From NCBI GenBank assembly GCA_037954235.1, contig JBBMOA010000019.1, positions 9,238,805-9,302,804 of the forward strand: 64,000 nucleotides of DNA, given 5' to 3'. Origin of the DNA: Aulostomus chinensis (taxonomy: Eukaryota > Chordata > Actinopteri > Syngnathiformes > Aulostomidae). Made by a program: the position numbers and the translations under genes. Below the pieces are notes generated by a model. It searched no databases. It had not been told where the DNA came from and saw only the letters and a list, made by a program, of their open reading frames with translations. Below, one piece after another: positions 37,829 through 48,889 of this stretch (its first letter is position 1; each line of letters opens with the position of its first letter).

Positions 37829-38372
37829 TGGGCCCTATTTCAAGCATGGTGCAAGCTGGCACTTGGTCAAACACAAGCATCATTGCTAGTTTCAAGCCAG
37901 TGCAAATGACATTTTCATGCCAAGCCCCATCTCCCTCTAACTAGAACATGAACTTCCATCTGCACCGGGAGGTGCTGTAGTATGTTAATGAGGCGTGGTT
38001 TGGCTACATGATAGCATGCTGCTATTTTTTGGACACAAGAAAAGCTTTGCAGCATCAACCAAGAACAGGCTGGTCTTTGGTCAGTGGCCTTATGTGTGAA
38101 GTGCTATTCAAAGGCCACATCAATCAGTTGAGCAGATGTGTGGCATTGCAATGTGGTTCTCTTGATACCAGAAATGTGAAAACATTGGCCTCTGCCTCTT
38201 CCCAGGCCTGCTTCACCTTCACCAGTGGCTTTGGTGGATGCCTGCTGCTCCCTTTTATAAGCACAAGACGCATTCGTGCACCTTCACCTGGTGCATGAGT
38301 AGGTCAGTCTCTTCAAATGAGAAGCACCTCTACTGGGCTAAAATGCATGTGCCCCTGAAATAGCAGCAGGCT
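37829..38372. mobile_element. Decayed inverted-repeat element
   Basis: The left end GGGCCCTATTTCAAGCATGG and the right portion ATGTGCCCCTGAAATAGCAG share an inverted TGAAATAG core. They match the ends of a fish element family that starts GGGCCCTAT. The interior is diverged and its 96-codon ORF is not transposase-like. Confidence 0.4.
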
Positions 38373-38454
38373 ACTTTTAACCTGTCCGTCCAACCGATCT
38401 GTTGCTTTGTTTATCTGTCTTAAAGCAGGATAAAGCCAAAAATATAGCCATCGT

Positions 38455-38735
38455 TAACTGAGCTTGGTGGAGGGATGTAGGAAAGTCTAAAGAAATACCC
38501 ATTCCTTTTGGGGGATGTTGCATTCAATTTTACTTTTAATTTAACTTTCAATTAAGCATTACTGAAGGTCTGCATGCTCAATTGCCCATCTGGAATATAC
38601 AAAAACTATAAGGCCAATTTTCATGAAACTTGAAGGAGGGTGGCACTTGGGTCAAGAAGAATTCCTTTACATTTGGGGGGTAGATCTTTTCAATATGAAA
38701 CAACAGAAAGCAGCGTATTAGCCTCGGCAAAGGTA
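38455..38735 (+). repeat. Dispersed teleost repeat fragments
   Basis: GGTGGAGGGATGTAGGAAAG and later ATGAAACTTGAAGGAGGGTG, AGAATTCCTTTACATTTGGG and CCTCGGCAAAGG match parts of the repeat at 52746. The first half appears twice, so two fragments lie in tandem. Confidence 0.45.
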
Positions 38736-38815
38736 AATACTTAAGAGTTCATGCAACATCCAACTATATGACCATACAACTGCATTTGTTTGGCAACTTA
38801 TCTAGCTCATTTCAC

Positions 38816-39008
38816 CTGTCGTAGAAGTGTCCAGAAATCGGTGGAAACCATTCTAGTGTGATGGAGTTATGATGTTGCTCAACCACTTGGGGAGGCATCG
38901 GCACTGGGGGAGGTTTGGAGTCTGGCTGCCAGGTCTGGTAGATGAGGTCCAGGTAGCAATGCATCCGAGCCACCTGGTTCAGAGTGAAAGAGTCTGTACA
39001 GGCATCAT
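38816..39008 (-). CDS. pappa: pappa exon 5: end of protease domain and start of Fn3-like region
   Basis: This exon encodes residues 646-710. The acceptor is TGCAG|ATGATGCC. The peptide DDACTDSFTLNQVARMHCYLDLIYQ ends the protease domain, a pattern conserved in pappalysins. A proline-rich linker follows (KPPPVPMPPQVV), then SITLEWFPPISGHFYDR, which resembles the start of a fibronectin-type-III strand pattern. The donor is GACAG|GTGAAA and the phase 2. The 63 full codons plus two split codons match the exon length exactly. Confidence 0.95.
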
Positions 39009-39335
39009 CTGCAGAAAAGCAAGGCAGGTAGTTAAAATGGATTCATATGCAAATCACTTATATAAACACAAAGCACTTGTATAGTTATTCTATGTCTAAT
39101 TATAATAATTTTTTTGTGCACAAAATGAGTGACATGAAAGGATGTGCCCCCTGCTGTGTTTTTCCCATAACATGTCCCTGTTACATTCCACACCTGTCTC
39201 AGTGTGCACACAGCATCAAAAAAATTCCTCAGCAGAGATCTTGGTGTCCTTTTATGCATGGTACCAAGAAGTATACAGTATCTGTGGTATTTGGGCAGGT
39301 AAATAGCAAAACACTCATGGAAGAATTCCACTCAC
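39009..39335. other. pappa intron 4
   Basis: This 327-bp intron lies between exons 4 and 5 and has GT-AG ends. I see nothing else in it. Confidence 0.85.
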
Positions 39336-39629
39336 CTGCATAACTCATGTAGTTGTTGAACGGCGTGTGTGTGAAATGTGGACAGCCACAGGTGTCATTC
39401 CCTGGTTCCGGATCATGGCAGCCTTTGTATTTGGGTGTAGGGTTGGTGTCGGCACATAGATCACCAGTCTCCATGGAGGGCTCCGTCTCCAAGCACGCGT
39501 CATTACACGACTCAATCTCGGATATACCACGAAACACGTGGTAAAGCCCGAGACTGTGGCCGATCTCATGAACCATTGTATCGGTGTGACCGAATGTACC
39601 ATAGAAGGAAGGGTTCAGCACCATTCCAC
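39336..39629 (-). CDS. pappa: pappa exon 4: catalytic zinc site and Met-turn
   Basis: This exon encodes residues 548-646. It carries the extended zinc motif HEIGHSLGLYH at residues 568-578 (39570-39538), with three zinc-binding His and the general-base Glu569 intact, as in all metzincins. The Met-turn is Met642 in NNYMSYA (codon 39348-39346). Between them lie conserved pairs of Cys (SCNDACLETEP, GDLCADTNP, GNDTCGCP). The enzyme therefore looks catalytically competent. The acceptor is CTCAG|GTGG, the donor GCAG|GTGAGT and the phase 1. Exons 3 to 5 are separated by introns of only 246 and 327 bp, in contrast to the multi-kilobase introns elsewhere. Confidence 0.97.
39538..39570 (-). other. pappa: Metzincin zinc-binding motif codons
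   Basis: Read on the minus strand, these 11 codons give HEIGHSLGLYH. This is the HExxHxxGxxH consensus with every ligand position filled. The Gly at position 8 and final His define the metzincin clan. Confidence 0.98.
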
Positions 39630-39875
39630 CTGAGAATATACAGAGACGCAAGTACAAGTACATGATATGAACTCTCAATGTGGACAGGGTAAAGTAATGG
39701 ATTATTAATGGTACACTTCAGCTTCGATATCATCGCCTTTCCTGTTTAGAGCTGTGATGAAGATAAAAACTGCTTGAGGCTTGAACTGCAATTACTCAAA
39801 ATCAACAATCTGCACTGTTAAAGAAGTGGTGTGTGCATATGAGTGTGTATCAATGCATTTTTATTTATCTTCTAC

Positions 39876-40021
39876 CCAAATGTGTGAGGGCTTCTTTGTC
39901 CCAGGGCCAAGTGGCAACCCCTGCCAGATCTTCATCAGAGGAATTGGCAAAGAAGACATTCAGGTGAGTTGAGCCATCCAAATGCAGAATCTCTTTAAGC
40001 TCTTTCACATCCAAATAGGCT
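39876..40021 (-). CDS. pappa: pappa exon 3: start of the proteolytic domain
   Basis: This exon encodes residues 499-548. The acceptor CCCAG|A completes a Lys codon, then AYLDVKELKEILHLDGS and VATWPWDKEALTHL, the stretch that precedes the zinc site in pappalysins. The donor TTGG|GTAGAA leaves one base (phase 1), which joins exon 4 to give the Gly-Gly before MVLNPSF. The 146-nt length satisfies both flanking phases. No in-frame stop and no missing residues are seen against the family pattern. Confidence 0.95.
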
Positions 40022-40569
40022 CTGGGAAATAAAAAAAACAACAAAAAAACAAAGAAAAACAGTTTTTCACATTAAGTTAATAGCTCTACAATGAGGATAG
40101 TCTCTTTCTCATGAATTCAGATCCTAACCATAGCCAAGTTTTTCAAATAGCAACAGCCAAAAAGAGCTTATGTAGCGTGATCTCTCAGGAAAACAGTTCA
40201 GAATTAGGCTCCTGTTGAATTGAAGTATTTTTTTTAAGCGTACTGGCAATAATAATGGTCCTTAAACCAAGAATGACTAACTCCATGAGCTCGAAAACTA
40301 GTTGGCATTTTAACCAATATGCCTGACTCAATAAAGGTCTTGCTCCTTGCTCTGCCTAAGGGTGTCTGAAGAATGGCCAGTTACTATAATCCCCCTTGTA
40401 ATTTGGAAGTCAGATAAAAATCTTTGTTTTTGTTTCTCTTGACTATGCAAGCCAGCGCAGACAATCTCTATGCTCAACAACGAGACAAGACCAAAACATT
40501 ATTTCTAACTTTGTGACTAGAATCTGCAGCCACATTGCTGCAACTGATGATTAATAACAGCAATTAAAA

Positions 40570-41160
40570 GATCTTTTTGGGGAAATTAGCTTATTTGCCA
40601 TCCTCCCCCAAAAGCAGAAAAATAATAAGCTTAGACTCACAGAGAGAAGCTTACTGCTTGTTGTCTTAGCACAATGCATGATACTGGGGGAAGTGTTAGC
40701 ATGCTAGCATACCTCAGTTAAAGGTTGTCAAATACGAGGTTCAGAATCTTTCAATAATCGTTCTCATTGCCTCTCAGAGTTGGTCATGTTTCGTAGCGAC
40801 AATTGCTCTTCTGGTGTTCTACAAATACTTTGTTTCAGGCTTTTGGGGTGCTGCAGTTTGGTCAAGGGAGCTGTTCAGACTGTATCTGATTGAAAAATGA
40901 AAATATCTATTTTAAATTGTTAACTCGTAGCGAATATCATGTACCACCTTAGTTATGCTCGGAGTTTATTTGATGACTTTTGATGCAGATGCGCCATCCA
41001 CTACCAATCATTGTGCTAAGCTAACTCAAGGTCCATTGGTCTCCCTGGGTCTCAGCTCCCAAATTCATGCTCAGAGGAGAGAAAGGTGTCTATCTTCTTG
41101 TCTGGCTCTGGGGTAGATGGCGAAGACATGTATTTCCAAAACTTAAAAATAAAAATAAAA
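40570..41160 (+). repeat. Dispersed repeat copy with TAGCATGCTAGCAT words
   Basis: It contains GTTAGCATGCTAGCATACC, TGATGACTTTTGATGCAGAT, CATTGTGCTAAGCTAACTCA, CTCAGAGGAGAGAAAGGTGT and CTATCTTCTTGTCTGGCTCT. The stretch 8300-8830 carries a diverged parallel set, including GGTGACTTTTGACGGAGCTA and ACAGAGGAGAGACGGGTATC, so both are copies of one family. Confidence 0.5.
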
Positions 41161-42346
41161 AAGAAAGTTGTCATGTTCCTTTAATAAGAACATACAAATG
41201 GGTGTAAATGGGGGTTTTCAATTTTTGACAAACCAAATAATTATTCAGTAAAATTTCACTGCTCACTTACACTTGTGTAATGGAAAGGAAATTACAGGCC
41301 ATGTTGTTGATGTTGTTGTCTTGGAAATGCAGGAAGCAAATAAACAGTGCAGCAACCCAAAATATGCAACTATGGGCATCTTTCTTGTTTGTGGAGACAC
41401 CAAAAGCCAAACCGCAATGTTTTTGTCTACATGTGGCAGATGTTTGATGTTGTAAGACAGTGAATCATTCTATAAGCCGCACAATAAAACGTTTTTCTTC
41501 CATTATTTTGCTACTTTTTATGTGATCCTCTTGATCATTCTTTATTTCAACATACAGTGTGAGATGTCATGGCAAACGGGAGCTGGAAGTAAATCCTCTT
41601 TACCCGAGAGACAAAATTGAACAAGATCTCATTCAGATCAGCCTGAGAACTCAAATATTTTTTTCATTTATTCTTATGACTTCCAGTCTGTGATATAATA
41701 TTTTTATCCTGGCCCCTGTGAATACTAAATGCAGCATTAATAACTGTGGCTATTCAGCACAATGAGATACCTTCCCAGCAGTGATACTGTCATTCACTGT
41801 ATGAACACATCAAACACATTGTTCTCTACAAGCCTGGCTGGTGGCCCTGGCAAACAGTCACAGCTTAAAAGAGTCAATGATCTGTTGCATGTGCTAAAGT
41901 ATCAGCTTATTCCTTTCCGTTGGCTTTAGAAAGCTTTGGAATTGGATATAAAAATGGTTACACAAAACAGGGTTATACAAAAAAACCCAGTGGCCTTACT
42001 ATCACAGATGTTTTGACCGAGTTTGTGTGACCCACTTGCCTGCCTCATTATTCTGATGGTGTATGTTCTTGGATCATAAGATTAAGTGCAACAAAACTGA
42101 GGCTGAAATAACATGTCTTTATAGCACCTGACCCCTTACAGCTCAGAGAGGTGACAGAAGACATGACCTCCAAACGCAACAGCACGCACACTCACTTCCT
42201 GGTTCGTCCTCTGTTGAAATGTGTACTAACTGGTAAAGTAATACAGTGTGATCTGTCACTGGGGAACATAAAATACAAACTGTCAACACTCACACACTTT
42301 CTTAGGAATTATCTTCTCAGAATAGTTGGAATACAATGAAAATGGC

Positions 42347-42423
42347 TGCCCTGCAATGGACTTGCCATCAGTCCAGGGTGAACCCCGCACCTCGCCCAGT
42401 GTCAGCTGGGATAGGCTCTGGCC
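42347..42423 (-). repeat. ATCC-ended teleost repeat, short fragment
   Basis: It contains CTGCAATGGACTTGCCATCA, GTCCAGGGTGAACCCCGCAC and CAGCTGGGATAGGCTCTGGC, the same landmarks as the 35041 copy. It lacks the (GGAT)n end and abuts the coding-like ORF at 42468. Confidence 0.7.
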
Positions 42424-42467
42424 AAAAGGCCAAATTGTCGTTTTACCAGCAAGACATTGAGACCTAG

Positions 42468-42665
42468 CACTTCCTCAACCCAAGAAGAAATGAGAAGAAA
42501 GGGTTGGTTTACGGAGGTTCCAGAGGTCGCAGCGACTTGGACGTTGGAACACCAGCTCGTTCCACTCTCGTGGCGCGAGATGAAAGGAGTCGATACCTGG
42601 AAGAGCAACTTTTGAGAGCTCGTAACAATGGAGAGGTGAGGCGGCTGTTGAGGGTGAATGAATAG
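42468..42665 (+). CDS. Unidentified coding-like ORF fragment
   Basis: This is a 65-codon plus-strand reading frame with no ATG, ending in TAG at 42663-42665. Its GC-rich codons and peptide look more like a real protein than the surrounding intron: HFLNPRRNEKKGLVYGG near the start, and RSRYLEEQLLRARNNGEVRR, an amphipathic, probably helical segment, near the end. An AATAAA signal lies about 90 bp after the stop (near 42757). It follows directly on an ATCC-family repeat fragment. It could be the last exon of a nested gene, a processed retrocopy, a piece of a mobile element, or chance. I do not recognise the protein. Confidence 0.3.
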   Translation, partial: HFLNPRRNEKKGLVYGGSRGRSDLDVGTPARSTLVARDERSRYLEEQLLRARNNGEVRRLLRVNE

Positions 42666-45367
42666 AGGTTGGGAGCCAAGATGTGGAATCTAACTCGATT
42701 GTAGGGCTGAGGATAACGTGAAGAGTCTTCTGAAAATTGAAAATAACATCAACTGAAATAAAATAGAAGGGGTCCTAAAGGTCACGTCTTTTGGTTCGTC
42801 ATTGTCATATGACTTTGTTTATATAGAATACATCAGATTGGTGTTTTATAGTACAATAGCAAGAAACATGACAGTTCAAACATTTTAATTTTCAAATTAT
42901 AAGTTCAGTGTTATAGACAAACATGACCATGTCTACATAGTTTGCTCTGTTGCATGAATCAAGCATTTACTATCTTTGTATTTTGTTGCATTTATATTGT
43001 ATTAAATTTAAAAAAAATTGATTGTATTTAGACTCAGAAGTTGACCTACATGTTTAGACATCCAGAATGTATTATGTACTCATCATTTTTACATGTCATT
43101 AAAAAGCACTTTAAATGTGGCCAGCTGTGACATTTTTCCTCTTTTGGTTAATAGTTCTATGTTTGAAAAGCCAGTGTCTGCATAAAATATTAAAATCTGA
43201 ATGTAAAACCAAGCTGTCTCACAGCGTATGTTCAGTGTAGCCTGAAGGAAGCAATTTAAAAGTCAGTAACAGTGGTGTTTGGCAGTGTTCTGGAGGAATT
43301 TACACCAGTGAGAAAATCCTCCCTCCGCGACAATCCTGCTAAGGTTACCACCAATGCACATTTCATATGCAGCGACACAAAATGTTTCATAACATCGACG
43401 GAAACTCTGCTGAACAAGTCTGCTTCCAAACACACGTTTTAGACAAAAGGGGTTCAAGCCTATGCGAACGCAACCGGGGGCAGATGCTGGGGGCAGGTAG
43501 AAGGAGAGAAAGAGGAACCGAGGACATAAAGTCTCTCCCCCTGATTATTTCAGGAATTTCATTGTTTCCTTAGAAAATATTTATGCTGAGTTTTTGGCCA
43601 TGCCTCAGGGGGGTCAAAGGAGTTTTAATGTAGAAATGATTGAGTCAGCATTGAATAAGAGAGGCAACTCTATTGTGAGGACAAAGCCTGTTCACTTATC
43701 TGTCTCTCCAGGATTCCACAGTTTTGGGTTGGTTTTTTTATGATCAAAGAAGCTTGATTTTACGGTGGCTTTTCTTAAAAATTGCAACAAAGTCGTAGGA
43801 TTTATCTGTGAATTTTTGTCGTTTTTTTTCCCCAGTACAATAGGAGTACTAGGCGAAATTGTGATTTGGTGCCAAAGTTGCAATTTCTTGAAAAAAATGC
43901 ACCCTTTTCTAAACTGCAAATAAAAACCCTGCTGTAAAGAATAAGATAACTTTTTAAAAAAATAATCTACAGAAAAAAGAGGTTTTCTAATGAAACCGAT
44001 GTGATTAACCGCAATACTGTGCGCACAAAAGGCAGAGCGCAATCTCTCACAACTGTGATTTTGTGTAAATCTCATGTGGTGACAGAGATGGGTTTGCTCT
44101 CTTTATTGCTTTCACATGAACGCTCACATGCAGCAAAGGTGGGTCACGCCACGAACTGACATCGGTTCTAGAAAATGGCAACTCGCGCAGGAATGAAAAA
44201 TGTAATATTTCCGAACTTTTTGCAGAAAAAAATGCGAACTAATTGCAACTGAAGTGTAAGGAGTTTCAAAATATGCAAGCCTCTCCATATTCCACAGTGT
44301 TTTGGCTTATTTCACATTGATATTTGCAATCAAAGAATCGCAATTTTCCAGAGGGTTGGACTTATTCTAACACCCTTGGCCCAAAAATGCAATGACTGAT
44401 GCCGGGGAGAGTTTTAGATTTTTTTAGAAGGTCCTTTGTGTTCCCACGTTTGCTGAATGTGTGCATATGTTCTTGATTTCGAACTATTGTCTAATAAACA
44501 TGCGGGTAAAGATTTGGTCAAAGCTTTGATCAGCTGCCACTGTCGAGGGTTTGTGGAGGCACCTTCTGACTTCACTGTGATGGTGTTTGTAGACAGAACA
44601 TAAATAGTTTGGGCCTTTCAAACACTGTCGACGAATCTGTCCATCCACATCTTACTCAAACCCCCTTTCCAATGACCCTTTATCCCACTTTACCCCGCCC
44701 CCAGTGTTCCCTCCTCCACCCCTCGACTATTTCCCCATCCCGTTGCCCCTGTTTCCCTCTCTCCCTTCTCATCGGCATACTTTTTTATAGTAAAGATGAG
44801 CCACATGGGAAGGACAGGATTTTCCATGCATTCAACCACACCACTTTTCAGACATGTTCTGGGAAAATGGTTTTATAGAAACGGGAGAAAATTTGAGGGG
44901 GGAGGGAAAGGTAAGAAAACTGCTTTCAAGCTTCACTGCAGGGCATCTGTTGGAGGGGGATCCAGGGATATGTGTGGCAGCTCAAACCGCCTCGCTAATG
45001 CCTTAATATCTGATACATATTAAATGAGGGATTACAGCCATATATAATTCATATAAACCAATCAATTTGTCTCACATACACGTGTCTAGGGCTGCACAGA
45101 GTGAAAGCAGGGGTGAACTGGAACGGCAATGATAGTCTCATAGCCATGAAAAACTTTTAAAAATTGGAGGGGGCCTTCAGCTTCCCTGTCATCAACTCAA
45201 TCGACACCACAGCCCCTAAAGCCATCCGTCATCCCTGCTTTTATTACAACATCTGAACACTCCTTTCGGCCCTTCTCCTATTTTTTTCCTTCCACTGAAG
45301 ACACAAGCGTAAGAACTGTGGCCTACTGAGATTCCTGAACTTTCCCATACCTGGCAGAAATATCACT

Positions 45368-45580
45368 GGCTACGTTTACATGGACGGCAACAGTCTGACT
45401 ATTGACCTTCTGACTATAACACACTTCAATAATGGGCCTAAAACCAGAATAAACCACGTTTTAATCTGAGTACTGCTTATTCAGACAGTGAACTTCTTCA
45501 GGTGCGGTCGCTAGAAATTTAGTCTCATTCAAAGTAATATTTTCATAGGATAATAATGTCCATGCAGATGTAAACACCGA
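45368..45580. mobile_element. Short element with TTTACATG ends
   Basis: The left end GGCTACGTTTACATGGAC and the right end GTCCATGCAGATGTAAACAC are imperfect reverse complements. This end sequence is typical of a short hAT-like fish element. The interior is non-coding. Confidence 0.45.
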
Positions 45581-47093
45581 TTTTAAATACCTATGATCAA
45601 ATGAATATCCCGGCGTATTATATCAGTGCACTGATTTTAGTTGGTGATACATTATCCCATCAGAGCAAACTATCCCCCCACCCCACCCCCACCCCCGTCT
45701 GCCAAAAGATCCAGATCCTAGTTATGCAGGAGGCCTTTTATCAGACCCCATGAGAGCACAGGTGAAATCTCGACAACAGGTGCTTTATAAGTGTGCTATG
45801 GCTTTAAAGGGGAAGTGCAAAGTCCTGGTATTTACGCTCAAGCACTCCATTATGTTTTATGGGACTGAGGCTTAATGGTTTAGACGACCAACTGTAAAAC
45901 ACCCAAGTCAAGGGCCTTGGAGATTAGCTCTCTGCACTCAGCTAAAATACAGGAGGGAGGGGGGGCGAAGGAGAGGGAAAGGGTGGTCCATCCATCAACC
46001 TGCCACAGTGAGGGGTATTGACTCAGAGGAGGAGAGACAGGGGCCAAGGGAAAACGAATGACCTATTAGCCTCTGACAAAGCTGGGCCAGAACTTCATTT
46101 CCCAAAACATATTGAAACTGGAAAGGTCCTGCCATCCACCTACCGAAGTTTGTGTATCCATCTTGATTTAGTTTGGAAGATCTTTCCTACAGCTTGTTAA
46201 TTTCAGGTGCGCAAAGTCATGATTTCAAAACAGGTTTGGTGAGCATATTCAAGTGGCCGTCACTGAGTGGGACAGGTGCTAAAAAAAACCTGCTCACTCT
46301 GAGAAGCTTATTTTAGGAGACTACACTTCTATGCAGTCATTTGGATGTAAAAGAAGTCATGTTTCCATTTAAGTGTCAAATTTTGAGTGATGTCACTTAA
46401 AGAAACGTGAATTGGGGGCATTTTTTCATGCTTAGAGCTAATAAACTGGGCAATGCATATTTCCGTCAGAAGAATTCCTCATTTTTTGGTGCCAGCTAGT
46501 GTCGCTCATGTTACACGTTGACGAAGACGAAGTTTGGACAGCAGCAGAAAAGCTGGTCAGTCACGTGACTTAAAGATTAAGTATGTAAGTTTTTTTCAGC
46601 CTTTCCTTTTTCAAAAAGTCAAAAACCGCCCAAAGTTAGCACGAAAAACTTTTTGGGGGGGCAAAACTGAATTTTCCATCAACCTCTTCTAATATGGTAT
46701 TTCAAAATGCGCATTTAAATACATTCGTGGAAATATGACGTACACGTGCAAAATCGTGCGCGCTTTTTTTGTGATCCAATTCTCGCTGTATAAATTACAG
46801 CAATAATGTCCCCAGTTCCAGACAAAGTTCAGCCTTAGAATAAATGCAGGCAGATAATATCGAATACCAACAAAAACCATAAGAAGTTTCAACAACAAAG
46901 GCTGTGAAAACAATCCAAAATGTTCCTCTGTGTCAAATGTGAAGGTGGGTGTGGGGGGGGGGGGGGTGCTATTATCTATGGTATTTTCAGAGGAGAGACT
47001 GAGTCAGGACCACAGACCTGGCTGTGTCCTATGTTAGCCAGACTTTTGAAAACACTACACGTAAGTGGTAACAAATGCTGGTGCTGCTGCTGC

Positions 47094-47094
<1 letters not shown>

Positions 47095-47124
<30 letters not shown>

Positions 47125-47137
47125 CAAAAAAAAAAAA
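47095..47137 (+). repeat. (AAAAC)n followed by poly(A)
   Basis: About six AAAAC units and an A run. This could be the tail of an unrecognised retroposon. Confidence 0.9.
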
Positions 47138-48889
47138 CCTGAAAGACTTCACATCCATTGTTCCCCGGCATACAAGCGCATTGTTCATGCCGAATTCCGT
47201 AATTAAGAAGGAATGTCAAAATGTTTGTAGTGCCACTCTCTCTGCGAGTCTCTCCAGACATACCATAATCAAAGCAAAATAAGCAACCACTTGGAGAGAT
47301 TACATCTATTCTGACTGGGAATACTCCTGTCCTCTGTCTGTCTCTTTCTCTCTCGTGCTGGTATCCTTCCATTCACACGCCCATTTTTATTTTTTTTTAA
47401 ATACCTGTGGGGTGACTTGAACATTTCAAGCTTTTTGCCAATTGCTCTAAATGAACTAGATTGCCCACCAGTTGATGAATGGGCTTCTAATGATGACTAA
47501 GCTGGAAGGGATGTGGTGGGAATTGCGAGATGGAAGAAATGGCTAACCCACCTGCTTTTAGCCTCTGATGTTGCTAATTAGATATCGTTATTTAGCTATT
47601 TAGCGGTTATTTTAAACAAGAGGATAGTGCCAAACAGACAATGCTTCCAGCTTAACTGTGATTGAAAACAGCATCCTTGATACCTCTGTTCATATCAGAC
47701 AGCTCTAAACAATCCCACACACTAAGTCTGGCGGTTTCTCTCCCTTTCACTTGTCCCCACATGACAGTGGCAGGAAATACAGACAAACATCTAAATTTCT
47801 GTCATTTTTGTCTCTTTTTCTGGCATAACCATAAAGACTCCCTGCATTGTCCACAAACATGTCTCAGTCTACCGTGTTGAGTTTCAGTGTACCAAAAAAC
47901 AAACAATCCTGGTAGTGGAGGTCTGGCACAAACCTTATTATAGCAAATTCCAAAGATTTATTCTCCTTTGCCAGCTTTTACTCATCATCTACAAGCCACA
48001 ATGAGGTTACCACAAAAACAAAAAATTTGCCTGCATTCATGAAGGCCTCTGTATTCTTTTAAAGTAGCCACAGAGAACCACAATCTCCTGCTGCATGTAC
48101 AGTACTACTGTGAGACTCACTAACGGTGATCTTCTTCCTGTAAACTTCAATGTTTTTCATGGAAAATCAGGCACCCAGGTTTAGCGACCCATACCTGCCT
48201 ACCCAGGAAACACGTCTCTCTCTGGTTTCCTGGAGAGAGTCTTTGAAATAATTTCCATCGCTACAAGCAACAGCCATACTGGACTCTATTTTCTGACCTC
48301 TATTTGCTCTTGCACACTGTTTACAATCTCACTCTTTCCAAACCAACTCCCCTCTCCAATCAAGACAGCTTAATTAAGGCCTCTGGATATAGGAAACAGT
48401 AGAAAAAAGGTAGAGAGACTTGTTGAAAAATTGATACAAAAATGAACCGTTTGGCATGTGCATTTGCTACCAGGAAAGTCATCCTGTTGCATTTGTTTTG
48501 CCCTGCTTAAGTGTGGAACACTGATTGAACCAGGCCAAGGCTAGATTGGACGAGCTGCCCCCGGAGGATTTCCCAGGCCACACAGGCTGGGAGTTGAGTT
48601 ACACTCAGCCTCAGCCCAAATGGTCGGGAAACAGTAGGACCAGACATCCAAACCTCTCTTCTGAAGCATGTGTATGGAAAGATTTGTTGTTTGATTTACT
48701 ATAGGCATGAGAGGCCATGGCGGGGATTTGGTCTACCAAAATTATTCAATCATGTCTACCAGAAATGTGTCAAATTAAGCAAGGAATGTTGTGGTTATTT
48801 TAAGCTTTTTTTTTTTTTTTTTTTGGTGAACTAAACAACCACCAAATAGAATTACTCTAAAACTCTGAAAACAAAGAAAGGGATCTTAC

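Larger units (their letters stand above)
37187..38815. other. pappa intron 5
   Basis: This 1.6-kb intron holds a decayed inverted-repeat element (about 37829-38372), fragments of the dispersed repeat also seen at 52746 (about 38455-38735), and a stretch open on both strands at 37379-37628 that I could not identify. Confidence 0.6.
40022..48889. other. pappa intron 2
   Basis: This 8.9-kb intron contains a dispersed repeat copy (40570-41160), an ATCC-family fragment (42347-42423), an unexplained coding-like ORF (42468-42665), a region dense in short AATTGCG-type words (43700-44400) that looks like a decayed DNA element, a short element with TTTACATG ends (45368-45580), and an (AAAAC)n tract (47095-47137). 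A GC-richer patch lies at 48530-48650. The remainder shows nothing recognisable. Confidence 0.6.
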
